Notes: generated by a model not told the origin, from the sequence alone. A stretch of 44,131 bases of DNA from Betaproteobacteria bacterium (GCA_018970865.1 JAGWVN010000020.1:1-44131), one strand, 5' to 3'; numbered from the stretch's first letter, positions 1 to 9,460 are shown. Program-made: numbers and translations.

Positions 1-1779
1 GCCCGCTGGGGCGTGCCGGCCGCCGAGTGCGCCGTGGCCGAAGGGCAGGTCAGCCATCCCGCCGGGCACCGCGCGCGCTTCGGCGAACTCGCGGCGGCGG
101 CGGCGGCCCTGCCGCTGCCGGCCCGCCCGCCGCTCAAGCCGGCCGGCCAGCGCCGATTCATCGGCCGCCCGGTGCCGCGCAACGACACCGCGGCCAAGCT
201 GATCGGCGGCAATGCCTTCGGCATCGACCAGCGCCTGGCGGGAATGCGCCACGCACGGGTCCTGATGTGCCCCACGCTGGGCGGCGCGGTCGCCAGTCTG
301 AATGCGGCGCCTGCCCTCGCGAAGCCCGGGGTGCGGGCCGTGTTCGCGATCACCGGCCGACATGGCGCGAGCGGCGCGGTGGCGGTGATCGCCGACACAG
401 GCTGGCAGGCTCAGTCGGCGGTGACGGCGCTGGCAAAACCCGACGCGGCGGCCGTGACCTGGCATGCAGGCCCCGCGGCGGGCTTTTCGAGCGAGGCCTT
501 CATGGGCACGCTGGTGGCGGCCACTCGCGCCGACGATGCCGGTTTCGCCTACCTGAGCCGCGGCGACGCCGCCGGTGCGCTCGCCAACTCGCGCGTGATC
601 GAGGCCACCTACCAGGCGCCCTACCTCGCCCACGCCGCGCTCGAGCCGCTGAACTGCACGGTGCGTTGCGACGCCGACTCGGCCGAGGTCTGGGTGGGCA
701 CCCAGGTGCCCGACCTCGCCCGGATGGCCGTGGCCAGGGTGCTGGATCTGCCCCGAAAGCGGGTGCAGGTGAACATCCTGCCGATCGGCGGGGCCTTCGG
801 TCGCCGCCTGGAGATCGACTTCATCGCCCAGGCGGCCGAGATCGCGCGCCAGATGCCGGGCGTGCCGGTGCAGACGGTCTGGTCGCGCGAGGAGGACACC
901 ACCCACGACTGTTATCGCCCGGCCTGCGTCGCCCGGCTCAAGGCCGGCCTGGCGGCCGACGGCTCGCTGCGGGCCTGGCTCAGCGTCTCGGCCGGTCAGG
1001 CCGTGGTGCCGCAGGCGCTGCACCGCTACTTCGGATGGCGTGTGCCCGGGCCCGACAAGACCACCGCCGAGGGCGGTTTCGACCAGCCCTATGAATGGCC
1101 CCACGCGCGGGTGGCGCACCAGGTGGTCGACGCGCCGGTGCCGGTGGGCTTCTGGCGCTCGGTGGGCCATTCCCACCAGGCCTTCTTCAAGGAGTGCTTC
1201 CTGGACGAGGCGGCAGCGGCCGCGGGCAAGGACCCGGTCGCCTTCCGCGCCGCGCTGCTCGCCGCCCATCCCCGCCATCTCGCGGTGCTGCGGCGCGCGG
1301 CCGACGCGGCCGGCTGGGGCACGCCGGTGGCGCCCGCGCCCGATGGCGCCCCCGCGGCCCGCGGCGTGGCGCTGCACCAGTCCTTCGGGGCGATCGTGGC
1401 GCAGGTGGCCGAGGTGTCCCTCGGCCCCGACAAGCGCATCCGCGTGCACCGGGTGGTGTGCGCGATCGACTGCGGCACGGTGGTCAACCCGCGCCTGCTG
1501 CGCCAGCAGGTGGAGGGCGGCATCGTGTTCGGACTGTCGGCCGCGCTCTACGGCGGGGTGCGCATCGAGAACGGCGCGGTCGTCCAGAACAACTTCCACG
1601 ACCAGCCGCAACTGCGCATGGCCGAATCACCGGCCATCGAGACGCTGATCATCGACAGCGCCGAAGCGCCCGAAGGCGCCGGCGAGCCGCCGGCGGCGAC
1701 CATCGCCCCGGCGGTGGGCAACGCGGTGTTCGCGCTGACCGGCCAGCGCCTGCGCGCGCTGCCGCTGCGCCTGGCCTGA
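1..1779 (+). CDS. Molybdopterin-binding subunit of an isoquinoline 1-oxidoreductase-type hydroxylase (3' part)
   Basis: The reading frame is open from the first base of the window, so the start and N-terminal part lie upstream; about 592 codons are visible. The protein belongs to the xanthine oxidase superfamily, IorB-like branch: large subunits that bind the molybdenum cofactor and hydroxylate N-heterocycles or oxidise aldehydes together with a small 2Fe-2S subunit. Recognisable segments are the WGVPAAEC stretch at the very start, IGRPVPRNDTAAK near residue 56, GGAFGRRLEIDFIAQAA near residue 263, and PVGFWRSVGHSHQAFF near residue 380. Near the C-terminus, GEPPAATIAPAVGNAV carries the family's catalytic glutamate (codon 562 counted from base 1). 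The small subunit is not in view and may lie upstream. The substrate cannot be told from sequence. The gene converges on the cupin gene with only 9 bases between the two stops. Confidence 0.88.
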   Translation, partial: ARWGVPAAECAVAEGQVSHPAGHRARFGELAAAAAALPLPARPPLKPAGQRRFIGRPVPRNDTAAKLIGGNAFGIDQRLAGMRHARVLMCPTLGGAVASLNAAPALAKPGVRAVFAITGRHGASGAVAVIADTGWQAQSAVTALAKPDAAAVTWHAGPAAGFSSEAFMGTLVAATRADDAGFAYLSRGDAAGALANSRVIEATYQAPYLAHAALEPLNCTVRCDADSAEVWVGTQVPDLARMAVARVLDLPRKRVQVNILPIGGAFGRRLEIDFIAQAAEIARQMPGVPVQTVWSREEDTTHDCYRPACVARLKAGLAADGSLRAWLSVSAGQAVVPQALHRYFGWRVPGPDKTTAEGGFDQPYEWPHARVAHQVVDAPVPVGFWRSVGHSHQAFFKECFLDEAAAAAGKDPVAFRAALLAAHPRHLAVLRRAADAAGWGTPVAPAPDGAPAARGVALHQSFGAIVAQVAEVSLGPDKRIRVHRVVCAIDCGTVVNPRLLRQQVEGGIVFGLSAALYGGVRIENGAVVQNNFHDQPQLRMAESPAIETLIIDSAEAPEGAGEPPAATIAPAVGNAVFALTGQRLRALPLRLA

Positions 1780-1788
1780 GCAGCGCGC

Positions 1789-2073
1789 TCAGCGCGCCTC
1801 GATCTCGACGAACACCACCTCGTGGTCGCTGCCGTTGATCACATTGTGCTCGACGCCGGCATCGCGGTAGTAGCTCTGCCCGGCCACCAGCGGCGCCTGC
1901 TTCCGGCCCTCCGGGGTCTCGAGCAGCAGCAGGCCATGGGTCTGCGGCACCACCACATAGTCGTGGCCGTGCCGGTGCCAGCCGGTCTCGGCGCCAGGGG
2001 CGAAGCGCCACTCGGTGACGATCACCCGGTGGTTGGAGACCTGCACGGTGGGCACCGCCTTGGGCCGGCTCAT
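1789..2073 (-). CDS. Small single-domain cupin protein
   Basis: A 94-residue protein forming one cupin barrel. The motif-1 histidines are visible in GWHRHGHDYVVVP (about residues 27-39), and a second motif in the YYRDAGVEHNVINGS stretch near residue 70 supplies a further histidine, so a divalent metal site is likely. It has no signal peptide and should be cytoplasmic. The ATG at 2073 was chosen because the cupin homology starts right after it; the frame is open further upstream, but that part overlaps the preceding SDR gene. It follows the SDR gene by 16 bases and probably ends the leftward array. Stand-alone cupins of this size include dioxygenases, isomerases and sugar or ligand-binding proteins, so no reaction can be assigned. 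Confidence 0.75.
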   Translation of the reverse strand: MSRPKAVPTVQVSNHRVIVTEWRFAPGAETGWHRHGHDYVVVPQTHGLLLLETPEGRKQAPLVAGQSYYRDAGVEHNVINGSDHEVVFVEIEAR

Positions 2074-2089
2074 GGCTGCGCCCGCCGGC

Positions 2090-3001
2090 TCAGATGGGGT
2101 CCCAGCTGAACACATCGGCCGAGCGCTCCAGCTTGTAGAAGGAGGCGCGCAGCGCCGGAATGGCATGGCTGGCCACGGTGTCGGGCGTCCAGCCCTCGGC
2201 GCGGTGCACCGAGCGGATCGGCCGGCTCTGGCCCATCAGGAAGATCTCGTTGGCGCGCACGCCGAAGATCTGGCCGCTGACCTCGGCCGAGGCGTCGCTC
2301 ATGAGGAAGGCGGCCAGCGGGGCGATCTTGCCGGTCTCCATGGTCTTCATGCGCTCGACCCGCGCGGCCTGCTCGGGGGTGTCGGTCGGGATGGTGCCGA
2401 TCAGGCGGCTCCAGGCGAACGGCGAGATGCAGTTGGAGGTCACGCCATAGCGCTGCATGTCGAGCGCGATGGACTTGGACAGGCCGACGATGCCGAGCTT
2501 GGCGGCGGCGTAGTTGGCCTGGCCGAAATTGCCGATCAGGCCCGAGGTGGAGGTCATGTGCACGAAGCGCCCGCGCCCCTCGGAGCGGAAGATCGGCGCC
2601 ACCGCGCGGGCCATGTAGAAGCTGCCGTTGAGGTGCACATCGATCACCGCCTTCCACTCGTCCACCGACATCTGGTGGAAGATGCGGTCGCGCAGGATGC
2701 CGGCGTTGTTGACCACGCCGTGGACGGTGCCGAAGGCATCGACCGCGGTCTTGATGATGCGGTTGGCGCCTTCCCAGGAGGCGACGCTGTCGCCGTTGAC
2801 CACCGCCTTGCCGCCGGCGGCGCGGATCTCTTCCACCACCTGCTGCGCGGGGCTGAGGTCGGCGCCCTCGCCGGTGGCGTCGCCGCCGAGGTCGTTGACG
2901 ACCACATTGGCGCCTTCGGCGGCCATCACGAGCGCGAAATCACGGCCGATGCCGCGGCCGGCACCGGTGACGATCACCGTCTTGCCTTCGAGCATTCCCA
3001 T
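2090..3001 (-). CDS. SDR-family NAD(P)-dependent oxidoreductase, 3-hydroxyacyl-CoA dehydrogenase-like
   Basis: A 303-residue classical short-chain dehydrogenase. The N-terminal Rossmann motif TGAGRGIG (residues 12-19) is followed by the NNAG motif and by the YAAAK catalytic pair inside NFGQANYAAAKLGIVG. The segment VVVNDLGGDATGEG and the long C-terminal tail ending in SFYKLERSADVFSWDPI are typical of the branch related to the dehydrogenase part of MFE-2-type beta-oxidation enzymes, so a 3-hydroxyacyl-CoA substrate is plausible but inferred. The start at 3001 is supported by a GGAGA ribosome binding site 7 bases upstream; the longer open frame is only read-through into the hydratase gene's complement. 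The enoyl-CoA hydratase gene lies 44 bases upstream on the same strand, so the two could act in successive steps of an acyl-CoA pathway. Confidence 0.88.
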   Translation of the reverse strand: MGMLEGKTVIVTGAGRGIGRDFALVMAAEGANVVVNDLGGDATGEGADLSPAQQVVEEIRAAGGKAVVNGDSVASWEGANRIIKTAVDAFGTVHGVVNNAGILRDRIFHQMSVDEWKAVIDVHLNGSFYMARAVAPIFRSEGRGRFVHMTSTSGLIGNFGQANYAAAKLGIVGLSKSIALDMQRYGVTSNCISPFAWSRLIGTIPTDTPEQAARVERMKTMETGKIAPLAAFLMSDASAEVSGQIFGVRANEIFLMGQSRPIRSVHRAEGWTPDTVASHAIPALRASFYKLERSADVFSWDPI

Positions 3002-3045
3002 CTGTCTTCTCCGTTGGTTGGGTTCGGGGTGAGGGCCGCGCGAGG

Positions 3046-3858
3046 TCAGCGGCCCCGAAACACCGGCTTGCGCTTCTCGTTGAAGGCGCGCACGCCCTCG
3101 AGGCGGTCTTCGGTGTCGACGAGGTGATCGTAGGCCTCGGCCTCGTAGCGCAGCGCGGTCTGCAGATCCATCTGCATGCCGAAGCGCACCGACTTCTTGG
3201 CCTGACGCACCGACAGCGGCGCGTTGCCGGCAATGGTGGTGGCCAGCCCGAGCACGGTGGGCAGCAGCGCCTCGGGCTCGCACAGCCCGTTGAGCGCGCC
3301 CCACTCGAAGGCCTGGGCGGCGGTGAAGGGCTTGCCGGTGAGCAGGATCTCGCGGGCCCGGCGCTCGCCCACCGCGCGCGGCAGCAGCTGCGTGCCGCCG
3401 GCGCCGGGCATGATGCCGAGCGTGACCTCGGTGAGCGCGAAACGCGCGGCCGGCACCGCGTAGGCGAAGTCGCAGGCGAGCATGACCTCGAAGCCGCCGG
3501 CGAAGGCATGGCCGTTGACCGCGGCGATGACCGGCAGCGGAAAGTCGATCATGGCCCGGTACTGGCGCTCGATCAGGGCGTGCTGATGGCGCCAGGTGGC
3601 GGCAGTCATGCCGTCGCGCTCCTTGAGATCGCCACCGGCGCAGAAGGCCTGGGTGCCGGCGCCGGTGAGCACCACGCAGCGCACCGCCCCGGGCTCGGCC
3701 TCCAGACGGGTCCAGAGGTCGAGCAGGTCGTGCCACATCTGGGTGTTGGCGGCGTTGCGGACCTCGGGGCGATTGAGGGTGACCAGCAGCACATGCTCGC
3801 CCTCGGCGCGGGTGAGCAGGGTCTGGTACGCAGGCAGCGAGGCGATGGCTTGGGTCAT
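3046..3858 (-). CDS. Enoyl-CoA hydratase/isomerase family protein
   Basis: A 270-residue crotonase-fold protein, normal length for the family. The CoA/oxyanion segment CAGGDLKERDG (about residues 72-82) and the GHAFAGGFEVMLACD block (about 115-129) are intact. Both positions that hold the catalytic glutamates of hydratases are glutamate here: one in GGFE and one in FALTEVTLGIMPGAGG. It can therefore be expected to hydrate a 2-enoyl-CoA, in contrast to the second crotonase-fold protein of this window near 41 kb. It sits 43 bases downstream of ltaE and 44 bases upstream of the SDR dehydrogenase, suggesting a hydratase/dehydrogenase pair. The acyl chain is unknown. Confidence 0.9.
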   Translation of the reverse strand: MTQAIASLPAYQTLLTRAEGEHVLLVTLNRPEVRNAANTQMWHDLLDLWTRLEAEPGAVRCVVLTGAGTQAFCAGGDLKERDGMTAATWRHQHALIERQYRAMIDFPLPVIAAVNGHAFAGGFEVMLACDFAYAVPAARFALTEVTLGIMPGAGGTQLLPRAVGERRAREILLTGKPFTAAQAFEWGALNGLCEPEALLPTVLGLATTIAGNAPLSVRQAKKSVRFGMQMDLQTALRYEAEAYDHLVDTEDRLEGVRAFNEKRKPVFRGR

Positions 3859-3901
3859 GGGGCGGGCTCCGCGGGCGAGTGTCTCACAGGCCTTTCCGGC
3901 C

Positions 3902-4951
3902 TCAGGGTTTGCAAGCTGAAATCACGTCTCGCATTGCGTCAGCGGCGCGCAGCACCTGCTCGCGGTTGACATCCAGATGCGTGACCGCGCGGATCCGGTC
4001 GGGTCCGAACGCACCCATCCGGACACCTCGAATGCCCAGCTCGGCCACCACCCGATCGGAGGACAGGCCGGTGCCGGTGACATCGAAATAGACCAGGTTG
4101 GTCTGCACCGTGGCCGGGTCGATGCGCACCCCGGGCAGTTCGGCCAGGGCCACCGCCAGCAGCCGGGCATTGGCATGGTCGTCGGCCAGGCGCTCGACAT
4201 GATGGTCGAGGGCATGCAGCGCGGCCGCGGCCAGCATGCCCGACTGGCGCATGGCCCCGCCCCAGCGCTGCTTGAGCCGCCAGGCCTCGCGGATGAAGTC
4301 GCGGCTGCCCGCCAGCGCCGCGCCCACCGGACAGCCCAGGCCCTTGGAGAAGTCGATCCAGGCGGAGTCGAAACCCGCGAGCTGATCGCGGGCCGACACG
4401 CCGCTGGCCACCACCGCGTTCATGAGGCGCGCGCCATCCACATGGCTGGCCAGGCCCAGCGCCCGGGCGGCATCGCGCACCTCGCGCAACAGCGCGAGCG
4501 GCCAGACCCGCCCGCCGGCGGTGTTGGCGGTCTGCTCCACGGCCACCAGGCGGCTGCGCGGCACATACCGGCTTTCGGCGCGCACCGCAGCCTGCAGCGC
4601 CGCGCCATCGAAGGTGCCCGGCACCCCCTCGGGCGGCGCGCTCACCGGCCGCAGCATCACGCCGGCCAGCGCGGCCGGACCGCCGCCCTCGTAGTGGATG
4701 ATGTGCGAGCTGGCCTCGGCGATCACCTCGTCGCCCGGGCGGCAGTGCACGGCGATGGCGATCTCGTTGCACATCGTGCCCGAGGGCAGGAACACCGCGT
4801 CCTCGACGCCGAGCAGTTCGCACACCCGCTCGCGCAGCCGGTTGGTGGTCGGGTCTTCGAAACGCTGCTCGTCGCCGACCTCGGCCTGGGCGATGGCCTG
4901 GCGCATGGCGGCGGTGGGCCGGGTCTGGGTGTCGCTGAAGAGATCGATCAT
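3902..4951 (-). CDS. ltaE: Low-specificity L-threonine aldolase
   Basis: A 349-residue fold-type I PLP enzyme that cleaves L-threonine or L-allo-threonine to glycine and acetaldehyde. The N-terminus MIDLFSDTQTRPT is the family signature that binds the cofactor phosphate region. The stretch FLPSGTMCNEIAI contributes to the cofactor site, HVDGARLMNA (about 170-179) carries the PLP aspartate, and the Schiff-base lysine is K203 in IDFSKGLGCPVG. The ATG at 4951 overlaps the sua5 stop in an ATGA arrangement, so the two genes are translationally coupled. The longer open frame reaching 5419 lies inside sua5 and is not part of the protein. Confidence 0.92.
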   Translation of the reverse strand: MIDLFSDTQTRPTAAMRQAIAQAEVGDEQRFEDPTTNRLRERVCELLGVEDAVFLPSGTMCNEIAIAVHCRPGDEVIAEASSHIIHYEGGGPAALAGVMLRPVSAPPEGVPGTFDGAALQAAVRAESRYVPRSRLVAVEQTANTAGGRVWPLALLREVRDAARALGLASHVDGARLMNAVVASGVSARDQLAGFDSAWIDFSKGLGCPVGAALAGSRDFIREAWRLKQRWGGAMRQSGMLAAAALHALDHHVERLADDHANARLLAVALAELPGVRIDPATVQTNLVYFDVTGTGLSSDRVVAELGIRGVRMGAFGPDRIRAVTHLDVNREQVLRAADAMRDVISACKP

Positions 4952-5934
4952 GGCGAAGCAGGAGCGAAGGTTGCGGCAGCGCGCGAGAGGCGGTCGTGCA
5001 CCGCCTCCCAGGCAGGGCCGGCGGGCGGGGTCTCGATGAGCAGGCGGGTCGCGCCGATGGCATCGAGCTGGCGCAGCGCGTCGTAGAGCTCGTGGCCATA
5101 GGCGGCCGGCTCGTCGGGGGCGCCGCGCCAGCGCGCGCCGGCCTGCGGCTGGCGCGACCACACCGCCACCGCCACGCCCCGCGCGGCAAGCATCGCCACC
5201 CGCTGCGCGAGCGCGGCCGGCGCGACCAGCTCGAGCGGCGTGCGCGGCGCATAGTGCGCGGCCAGGGTGCCCGAAGCCCGCGGCGCCTGCGCGTCGCGGG
5301 CGCGCAGCGGCGCGCCGAGCACCGCCGCTATGGCGGCGGCGTCGATGCCGCCGGGCCGCAGCAGGGTGGCCTGCGGCCGCGACAGGTCGACGATGGTCGA
5401 CTCGAGGCCGACGGCGCACTCGCCGCCGTCGATGATCAGCGGCACCTCCTCGCCAAGGTCGGCTTGCACATGGGCGGCGCGGGTGGGGCTCACCCGCCCG
5501 AAGCGGTTGGCCGAGGGCGCGGCGATGCCCTGCCCGCCCAGCGCGCGCAGCGCCGCCAGCAGCGCGCGCGCCACCGGATGCGAAGGCGCGCGCAGGCCGA
5601 TGGTGGACTCGCCACCGCAGGCCGCCGCCGGCGCGCCCGGCGCGCGGCGCAGGATCAGGGTGAGCGGCCCGGGCCAGAACGCCCGGGCCAGCGCCTCGGC
5701 GCGCGGGTCGGGCAGCGCCCAGAAGCCGGCCTGCGCGATGTCGAGCACATGCACGATCAGCGGGTGATCGGCCGGCCGGCCCTTGATGCGGTAGACCTGC
5801 GCCACGCCCTCGGGGCTGCCGGCGTCGGCGCCCAGCCCGTAGACCGTCTCGGTGGGCAGGGCCACCACCCCGCCCTCGCGCAGCATCCGCGCGGCGCGCT
5901 CGATGACCGCGGGCTCGGCGGGCAGGATCGGCAT
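4948..5934 (-). CDS. sua5: Threonylcarbamoyl-AMP synthase, Sua5 type
   Basis: A 328-residue protein that makes threonylcarbamoyl-AMP from threonine, bicarbonate and ATP, the first step of the tRNA t6A37 modification. The N-terminal two thirds is the YrdC/TsaC domain, with ALPTETVYGLGADA (about residues 24-37), KGRPADHPLIVHV (about 48-60) and SANRFGRVSPT (about 153-163). The last 120 residues form the additional Sua5 domain absent from short TsaC proteins. The start at 5934 (MPILPAEP) was chosen from where homology begins; the open frame extends upstream into purK's complement. No strong ribosome binding site is visible. The gene follows purK by 16 bases and overlaps ltaE by 4. Sua5 next to purEK is a common arrangement in Burkholderiales. 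Confidence 0.92.
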   Translation of the reverse strand: MPILPAEPAVIERAARMLREGGVVALPTETVYGLGADAGSPEGVAQVYRIKGRPADHPLIVHVLDIAQAGFWALPDPRAEALARAFWPGPLTLILRRAPGAPAAACGGESTIGLRAPSHPVARALLAALRALGGQGIAAPSANRFGRVSPTRAAHVQADLGEEVPLIIDGGECAVGLESTIVDLSRPQATLLRPGGIDAAAIAAVLGAPLRARDAQAPRASGTLAAHYAPRTPLELVAPAALAQRVAMLAARGVAVAVWSRQPQAGARWRGAPDEPAAYGHELYDALRQLDAIGATRLLIETPPAGPAWEAVHDRLSRAAATFAPASP

Positions 5935-5950
5935 GACGGGGATGGCGGGC

Positions 5951-7141
5951 TCAGTGGCCCGCCGCGCCGGCGCCGGGCCCGAGCTCGCGTTCCAGGCGCA
6001 GGGCGAGCGACCAGGCCGCCTCGGCGGTGTCGGCCATGACCGTGATGTGGCCCATCTTGCGACCGGGGCGTGGCTCATGCTTGCCGTAGAGATGCAGCTT
6101 GGCCTCGGGCTGGGCCAGCACCCGCGCCCAGTCGGGCTCGCGCGCCGGGCCGCCAGGCTGCGGGAACCAGAGATCGCCGAGCAGGTTGAGCATGACCGCC
6201 GGCGCGAGCTGCCGGGTGCCGCCCGCCGGCCAGCCGGCCAGCACCCGGGCCTGCTGCTCGAACTGACTGCTCACGCAGGCATCGATCGACCAGTGCCCGG
6301 AGTTGTGCGGCCGCGGCGCCATCTCGTTGACCACCAGGCTGCCGTCGGCCAGCAGGAAGAACTCCACGCAGAGCACGCCGACATAGCCCAGGGCCTGCGC
6401 GAGCCGGCCGGCGGCCTCGATCGCCTGCGCGGCCACCGCCTCGGGCACCCGGGCCGGCACGATGCTGCGCGCCAGGATGCCGTTGCGGTGCTCGTTCTCG
6501 GCCACCGGAAACACCGTGCAGCGGCCGTCGAAGCCGCGGGCGACCAGCACCGAGAGCTCGAGGGCGAGGGCGAGCTGGCGCTCGAGCACGCAGGGCACGC
6601 CGCCCATCGCGGCAAAGGCCGCGAGCGCCTGCTCCCGATCGGCCACCCGGGCCTGACCCTTGCCGTCATAGCCCAGGCGCGCGGCCTTCAGGATGGCGGG
6701 AAAGCAGGCCGGACCGGCCTCGGCCAGATCGGCGTCGCCGCGGACCGCGATCCAGGGCGCCACCGGCAGGCCGCAGCCGGTGGCGAAGGTCTTCTCGGCG
6801 ATGCGGTCCTGGGCCACCGCCACGCAGGCCGCCGCCGGGGCCACCGGACGGCGCTGCGCGAGGCGTTCGAGCGCCGCCGCAGGCACATTCTCGAACTCGG
6901 TGGTGACCGCGCCGCACAGCGCGGCCAGCTCGTCGAGCGCCGATGCGTCGAGGTAGCCGGCGCGCAGATGGCGGTCGGCCACGGCGCCGGCGGGGCTGGC
7001 CGGGTCGGGGTCGAGCACGCACACCCGGTAGCCCATGGCCTGCGCGGCCGCGCAGAACATCCGGCCGAGCTGGCCGCCGCCGAGCACGCCCAGCCAGCTG
7101 CCGGGCGGCAGCGGCGCGGTCAGGGTGACATCCACGCTCAT
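5951..7141 (-). CDS. purK: 5-(carboxyamino)imidazole ribonucleotide synthase
   Basis: A 396-residue ATP-grasp enzyme that uses ATP and bicarbonate to convert AIR to N5-CAIR in de novo purine synthesis. The N-terminal nucleotide-binding loop is [14 protein letters not shown] (about residues 16-29), and [10 protein letters not shown] follows near residue 80. The ATP-grasp metal/active-site region [17 protein letters not shown] (about 270-286) is complete. Its start overlaps the purE stop in an ATGA configuration, as expected for enzymes that hand over the unstable N5-CAIR. Confidence 0.95.
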   Translation of the reverse strand: MSVDVTLTAPLPPGSWLGVLGGGQLGRMFCAAAQAMGYRVCVLDPDPASPAGAVADRHLRAGYLDASALDELAALCGAVTTEFENVPAAALERLAQRRPVAPAAACVAVAQDRIAEKTFATGCGLPVAPWIAVRGDADLAEAGPACFPAILKAARLGYDGKGQARVADREQALAAFAAMGGVPCVLERQLALALELSVLVARGFDGRCTVFPVAENEHRNGILARSIVPARVPEAVAAQAIEAAGRLAQALGYVGVLCVEFFLLADGSLVVNEMAPRPHNSGHWSIDACVSSQFEQQARVLAGWPAGGTRQLAPAVMLNLLGDLWFPQPGGPAREPDWARVLAQPEAKLHLYGKHEPRPGRKMGHITVMADTAEAAWSLALRLERELGPGAGAAGH

Positions 7142-7635
7142 GCCGGCGGCACGCGCATGGCCTGCGCCGCGGCGGTCTGGCGGGCCCGGTAGGCGGCCAG
7201 GCGCTGCGCGAGCGCGGCATCGGTCAGGGCGATGGCCGCCACCGCATGCAGCGCGGCATTGGCCGCCCCGGCCTCGCCGATGGCGAAGGTGGCCACCGGC
7301 ACGCCGCGCGGCATCTGCACGATGGACAGCAGGGAGTCTTCGCCGCGCAGATAGCGCGAGGGCACCGGCACGCCGTAGACCGGCACCAGGGTCTTGGCGG
7401 CCAGCATGCCCGGCAGATGCGCCGCGCCGCCGGCGCCGGCGACGATCGCGCGCAGGCCGCGCCCGGCGGCCTGCTCGGCATAGCGGAACATCTCGTCGGG
7501 CATGCGGTGGGCCGACACCACCGCGGCCTCATGGGGCACCTGCAGTTCGGCGAGGATGGCCACCGCGTGCTGCATGACCTCCCAGTCGCTGCTGCTGCCC
7601 ATCACCACGCCCACCAGGGGCTGCGTATCGCTCAT
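7138..7635 (-). CDS. purE: N5-carboxyaminoimidazole ribonucleotide mutase
   Basis: A 165-residue class I PurE that moves the carboxyl group of N5-CAIR to C4, giving CAIR. The substrate-phosphate loop [14 protein letters not shown] lies near the N-terminus, SAHRMPDEM near residue 40 carries the catalytic histidine, and [11 protein letters not shown] near residue 66 is the second conserved loop. The ATG at 7635 was preferred over the in-frame ATG at 7650 because a GGGAG ribosome binding site stands 5 bases upstream of it and would fall inside the coding region if 7650 were used. The gene starts 15 bases after purC and overlaps purK by 4 bases. Confidence 0.95.
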   Translation of the reverse strand: MSDTQPLVGVVMGSSSDWEVMQHAVAILAELQVPHEAAVVSAHRMPDEMFRYAEQAAGRGLRAIVAGAGGAAHLPGMLAAKTLVPVYGVPVPSRYLRGEDSLLSIVQMPRGVPVATFAIGEAGAANAALHAVAAIALTDAALAQRLAAYRARQTAAAQAMRVPPA

Positions 7636-7650
7636 CGGATCTCCCGGCAT

Positions 7651-8592
7651 TCAGTCCAGCCCGCGGCCGGTGATGCGCACCAGCGCCTCGCGGTACTTGT
7701 CGGCGGTGCGCGCGATCACCTCGGGCGGCAGCGGCGGCGCAGGCGGGCGCTTGTCCCAGTCGAGGCCCTCGAGGTAGTCGCGCACGAACTGCTTGTCGAA
7801 GGACGGCGGCGAGATGCCGGGCCGGTAGCTGTCGGCCGGCCAGAAGCGCGAGGAGTCGGCGGTGAGCACCTCGTCCATGAGGTGCAGCCGGCCGGCGTCA
7901 TCGAGCCCGAACTCGAACTTGGTGTCGGCGATCAGGATGCCGCGGGTGGCCGCGTACTCGCTCGCGCGCCGGTAGAGCTCGAGGCTGATCTCGCGGATCT
8001 GCTGCGCAAGGGTGGCGCCGATGCGCGCCGACATCTCGTCGAAGCCGATGTTCTCGTCGTGCTCGCCGCGCTCGGCCTTGGCCGCGGGCGTGAAGATCGG
8101 CTCGGGAAGCCGCTCGGCCTGCGCGAGGCCGGCCGGCAGCCGGATGCCGCAGACCGCGCCGCTGGCCTGGTAGTCCTTCCAGCCGGAACCGATCAGGTAG
8201 CCGCGCACCACCGCCTCGACCAGGATGGGCCGCAGCCGCTTGACCACCATGGCCCGATCGCGCACCTGCGCGCGCTCGTCGGCCGCCACCACGGTCTCGG
8301 GGTCGATGCCGGTGAGATGGTTGGGCACCACATCGGCCAGCCGATCGAACCAGAAGAGCGCCATGCGGTTGAGCACCCGGCCCTTGTCGGGAATGGGCTC
8401 GGCCATCACCACATCGAAGGCCGAGAGCCGGTCGGAGGTGACGATCAGCAGGCGGTCTTCGCCGAGCGCGTAGTTGTCGCGGACCTTGCCGCGGCCAAGC
8501 AACGGCAGGGAGTGCAGCGTGGACTGATGCAGGGTGGGGGCGGGTGTCACGGTCACGGCGGGGCGGGGCGCGAAAGAGGCCGAACCCGTCAT
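7651..8592 (-). CDS. purC: Phosphoribosylaminoimidazole-succinocarboxamide synthase (SAICAR synthase)
   Basis: A 313-residue enzyme that joins CAIR and aspartate using ATP. Motifs seen are [13 protein letters not shown] (about residues 31-43), the phosphate-binding [11 protein letters not shown] (about 53-63), and [15 protein letters not shown] (about 132-146). Further along are [32 protein letters not shown], split here over the 220-260 region. The length of about 300 residues and the extra 25-residue N-terminus match the longer SAICAR synthases common in proteobacteria. It lies first in the purC-purE-purK series and its start overlaps the stop of the isomerase gene upstream by 4 bases. Confidence 0.95.
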   Translation of the reverse strand: MTGSASFAPRPAVTVTPAPTLHQSTLHSLPLLGRGKVRDNYALGEDRLLIVTSDRLSAFDVVMAEPIPDKGRVLNRMALFWFDRLADVVPNHLTGIDPETVVAADERAQVRDRAMVVKRLRPILVEAVVRGYLIGSGWKDYQASGAVCGIRLPAGLAQAERLPEPIFTPAAKAERGEHDENIGFDEMSARIGATLAQQIREISLELYRRASEYAATRGILIADTKFEFGLDDAGRLHLMDEVLTADSSRFWPADSYRPGISPPSFDKQFVRDYLEGLDWDKRPPAPPLPPEVIARTADKYREALVRITGRGLD

Positions 8593-9380
8593 TCTGACAC
8601 CAATGGCAGCCAGGGCCGGATCCAGCCCAGCCCGGCGCTGGTGCCGGCCCGCGGCCGGTACTCGCAGCCGATCCAGCCGGTGTAGCCGACCTCGTCGAGC
8701 ACGGCGAAGAGATAGGGATGGTGCAGCTCGCCGAGGTCGGGCTCGTGGCGCTGCGGCACGCCGGCGATCTGCACATGGCCCACGCCGTCGATGTGGCGGC
8801 GGATCTTCATGGCCACATCGCCCTCGACGATCTGGCAGTGATAGAGGTCCATCTGCACCTTGAGCCGCGGCTGTCCGATCTGCGCGCGCAGGTCATGGGC
8901 CTGGGCCTGGGTGTTGAGCAGGTAGCCGGGGATGTCGCGGGTGTTGATCGGCTCGATCAGGGTGTCGAGCCCGGCCTGCGCCAGACGCTGCGCGGCCCAG
9001 GCAAGGCGCTCGGCGTAGATCGCCCATTGCGCCTGCCGCTGCGCCGGATCGCGCACCAGGCCGGCCATGACATGCAGCCGCGGGCAGCCCAGCGCCGCGG
9101 CGTAGGCGATCGCGGTGTCGATGCCGCGGCGGAACTCGTCCTCGCGGCCGGGCAGGCTGGCGATGCCGCGCTCGCCGGCGCCGAAGTCGCCGGGCGGGGC
9201 GTTGAACAGCACCTGCTGCAGGCCGTTGTCGCGCAGGCGGGCGGCGATCTCGGCGGCAGGATGCTCGTAGGGGAACAGGAACTCCACCGCGCGGAAGCCG
9301 TCGCGCGCGCAGGCCGCGAAACGGTCGAGGAACGGCACCTCGGTGTACATCATGGAGAGATTGGCGGCGAAACGCGGCAT
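8589..9380 (-). CDS. Hydroxypyruvate isomerase-like TIM-barrel protein (Hyi/OtnI family)
   Basis: A 263-residue protein of the xylose-isomerase-like TIM-barrel superfamily, close to hydroxypyruvate isomerase Hyi and 2-oxo-tetronate isomerase Otn[22 protein letters not shown] at the N-terminus, [16 protein letters not shown] near residue 59, the glutamate in LIEPINTRD near residue 142, and [15 protein letters not shown] near residue 174 are the family's metal and substrate positions. Another conserved glutamate lies in IGCEYRP near residue 240. Length is normal. A GGAG ribosome binding site precedes the ATG. The ATGA overlap with purC is unusual: purC is normally not led by this gene, so here the isomerase probably shares a transcript with purine synthesis. 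Hydroxypyruvate versus another 2-oxo sugar acid cannot be decided. Confidence 0.85.
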   Translation of the reverse strand: MPRFAANLSMMYTEVPFLDRFAACARDGFRAVEFLFPYEHPAAEIAARLRDNGLQQVLFNAPPGDFGAGERGIASLPGREDEFRRGIDTAIAYAAALGCPRLHVMAGLVRDPAQRQAQWAIYAERLAWAAQRLAQAGLDTLIEPINTRDIPGYLLNTQAQAHDLRAQIGQPRLKVQMDLYHCQIVEGDVAMKIRRHIDGVGHVQIAGVPQRHEPDLGELHHPYLFAVLDEVGYTGWIGCEYRPRAGTSAGLGWIRPWLPLVSE

Positions 9381-9413
9381 GGCGGGGCTCCGGTGGGCGC
9401 GACGGTGGCCGGG

Positions 9414-9419
9414 AGTTTA
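9414..9419 (-). promoter_or_regulatory. Possible -10 element for the hyi-purC array
   Basis: On the minus strand the hexamer TAAACT lies 34 bases upstream of the hyi start, in the 80-base gap to the divergent amidohydrolase gene. No convincing -35 is seen at 17-18 bases. On the plus strand the same gap holds TATCGT at 9443-9448, a weak -10 candidate for the amidohydrolase. Confidence 0.25.
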
Positions 9420-9460
9420 AGCGCCCCGGGCTTCGCTTCGGCTATCGTGATCGCTGACCG

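Noticed and set aside
2090-3736. Apparent fusion of a crotonase-complement region to the SDR dehydrogenase (548 codons)
   Set aside because: The part upstream of 3001 is another frame of the hydratase gene; a good ribosome binding site marks the SDR start at 3001.
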